From contig NZ_JAFEUV020000003.1 of assembly GCF_017355915.2 (NCBI RefSeq), positions 380,858-444,857 of the forward strand: a stretch of DNA of 64,000 bases, given 5' to 3'. A program made the translations under genes and the position numbers. A model generated the notes under the pieces. It searched no databases, was not told the origin of the DNA, and worked only from the letters and a program-made list of their open reading frames with translations. Below, piece after piece: positions 63,493-64,000 of this stretch (position 1 is its first letter; every line of letters starts with the position of its first letter). This DNA is from Telluribacter roseus (lineage in GTDB: Bacteria > Bacteroidota > Bacteroidia > Cytophagales > Spirosomataceae).

Positions 63493-64000
63493 TTAGAATC
63501 CAATAGGTTTCCCTTCTGTGTCTTGATCAATTTCAGTTAGTATACTATTCATTTCATCCTCACTTATTATCTTTATTCTCTTTAAATATTCAATTTGACT
63601 CTTTTTTACTTCTAAGGGAGTATTATCTTCCCAAGTTAGGTATGCTGCTTTATGAGCTTTTTTTATATTTTTTATTATCTCTTCGATAAAGTAATCTACT
63701 GCTGCTTGATTAGGGCTTTCCTGAAAGAGTTCTAAAACTTTCTGGCCTCCTGATAAATAGATCATTTTCTTCTTGGAGCTGAACCTAATTACAAGATAAA
63801 CGCCTAAAAAGAAGGCGCTTGCCAGTGACCAGAAAGCTAATTTTTGCAGTTCAGGCTCAAAGAGTAATGTGTATATTAACATACCGAACTCTAAAAAGAA
63901 GAAAGCTGAGATGAATAATTCTCCCAAGATAGTCGAATCAGATTTCTTGAATACTTTTACCCCGAGCTCTAAGTAGTCAATTGAGTAAAGGACTTCCTCG
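63493..64000 (-). CDS. Hypothetical membrane protein, cut by window end
   Basis: The frame is open to the right edge of the window. Residues before the first TTG (63927) still read as protein (EEVLYSIDYLELGVKVFKKS), so the gene starts beyond 64000 and the TTG is not the start. Two adjacent helices are visible (ISAFFFLEFGMLIYTLLFEP, FWSLASAFFLGVYLVIRFSS), followed by a hydrophilic helical part (DYFIEEIIKNIKKAHKAAYL). No family recognised. AT-rich, with no GTAC site in about 500 bases, so it may be foreign. Confidence 0.6.
   Translation of the reverse strand, partial: EEVLYSIDYLELGVKVFKKSDSTILGELFISAFFFLEFGMLIYTLLFEPELQKLAFWSLASAFFLGVYLVIRFSSKKKMIYLSGGQKVLELFQESPNQAAVDYFIEEIIKNIKKAHKAAYLTWEDNTPLEVKKSQIEYLKRIKIISEDEMNSILTEIDQDTEGKPIGF

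Overview
The window looks like a chromosomal segment of a Bacteroidota species, most likely order Cytophagales (Spirosoma/Dyadobacter-like). The signs are a type IX secretion translocon gene (sprA), a gliding ABC-permease gene (gldF), a SusC/SusD pair, DUF4249 and DUF4199 proteins, many lipoproteins, TAnnTTTG-type promoter boxes and few Shine-Dalgarno sites. Genus is inference. I see no rRNA, tRNA, CRISPR array, insertion sequence, prophage or recognisable defence island; most of the segment reads as core chromosome.

Layout. 1-6.6 kb: the end of an MMPL-type exporter gene, a secreted serine hydrolase, a POT peptide transporter, an M23-type peptidase and a carboxypeptidase-regulatory-like protein. 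6.6-12.5 kb: a minus-strand operon of an MG2/TonB-plug fusion, a TonB-dependent receptor and a DUF4249 lipoprotein. 12.6-15.5 kb: photolyase behind a striking double palindrome, then a beta-propeller protein. 15.8-18.3 kb: a secreted zinc metalloprotease. 18.4-24.4 kb: a small polysaccharide utilisation locus (SusC, SusD, GH144-type lipoprotein). 24.9-29.5 kb: a porin, a tandem-CHRD lipoprotein, a TlpA-like gene broken by one in-frame stop, and a small membrane protein. 29.7-36 kb: housekeeping genes (mdh, DUF1232, tatA, gatA, an MltD-like transglycosylase with four LysM repeats, ruvA). 36-43.2 kb: sprA. 43.5-53.1 kb: a BNR-like lipoprotein, a second gene with an in-frame stop, pirin, a DUF1080 lipoprotein, a coupled KefF/KefC-like pair, a membrane protein, a PNPOx-like stress protein, a ZU5-like lipoprotein and an AT-rich orphan. 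53.2-64 kb: a giant ThuA/sugar-dehydrogenase/PKD/cytochrome c lipoprotein, gcvH, a dihydroorotase homologue lacking its HxH metal site, two DUF4199 proteins, gldF, a Tat-exported Gfo/Idh/MocA oxidoreductase, a GntP permease and a membrane protein running off the end.

How the genes work together. Much of the cargo is envelope and nutrient machinery: glycan import and cleavage, secreted hydrolases, protein export (Tat and T9SS) and cell-wall turnover. The DUF1080, Gfo/Idh/MocA and PQQ-type dehydrogenase genes fit oxidative or 3-keto sugar metabolism but lie in separate loci.

The most unusual signals are: (i) strong over-representation of the palindrome GTAC (especially GGTACC) in coding and non-coding DNA; (ii) paired TAAAC-N3-GTTTA palindromes 21 bp apart upstream of the photolyase; (iii) three intergenic tracts with 7-bp periodicity; (iv) two genes each interrupted by a single in-frame stop; (v) a dihydroorotase-like protein with a degraded active site. 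Coordinates and motifs were read by eye; no database search was possible.
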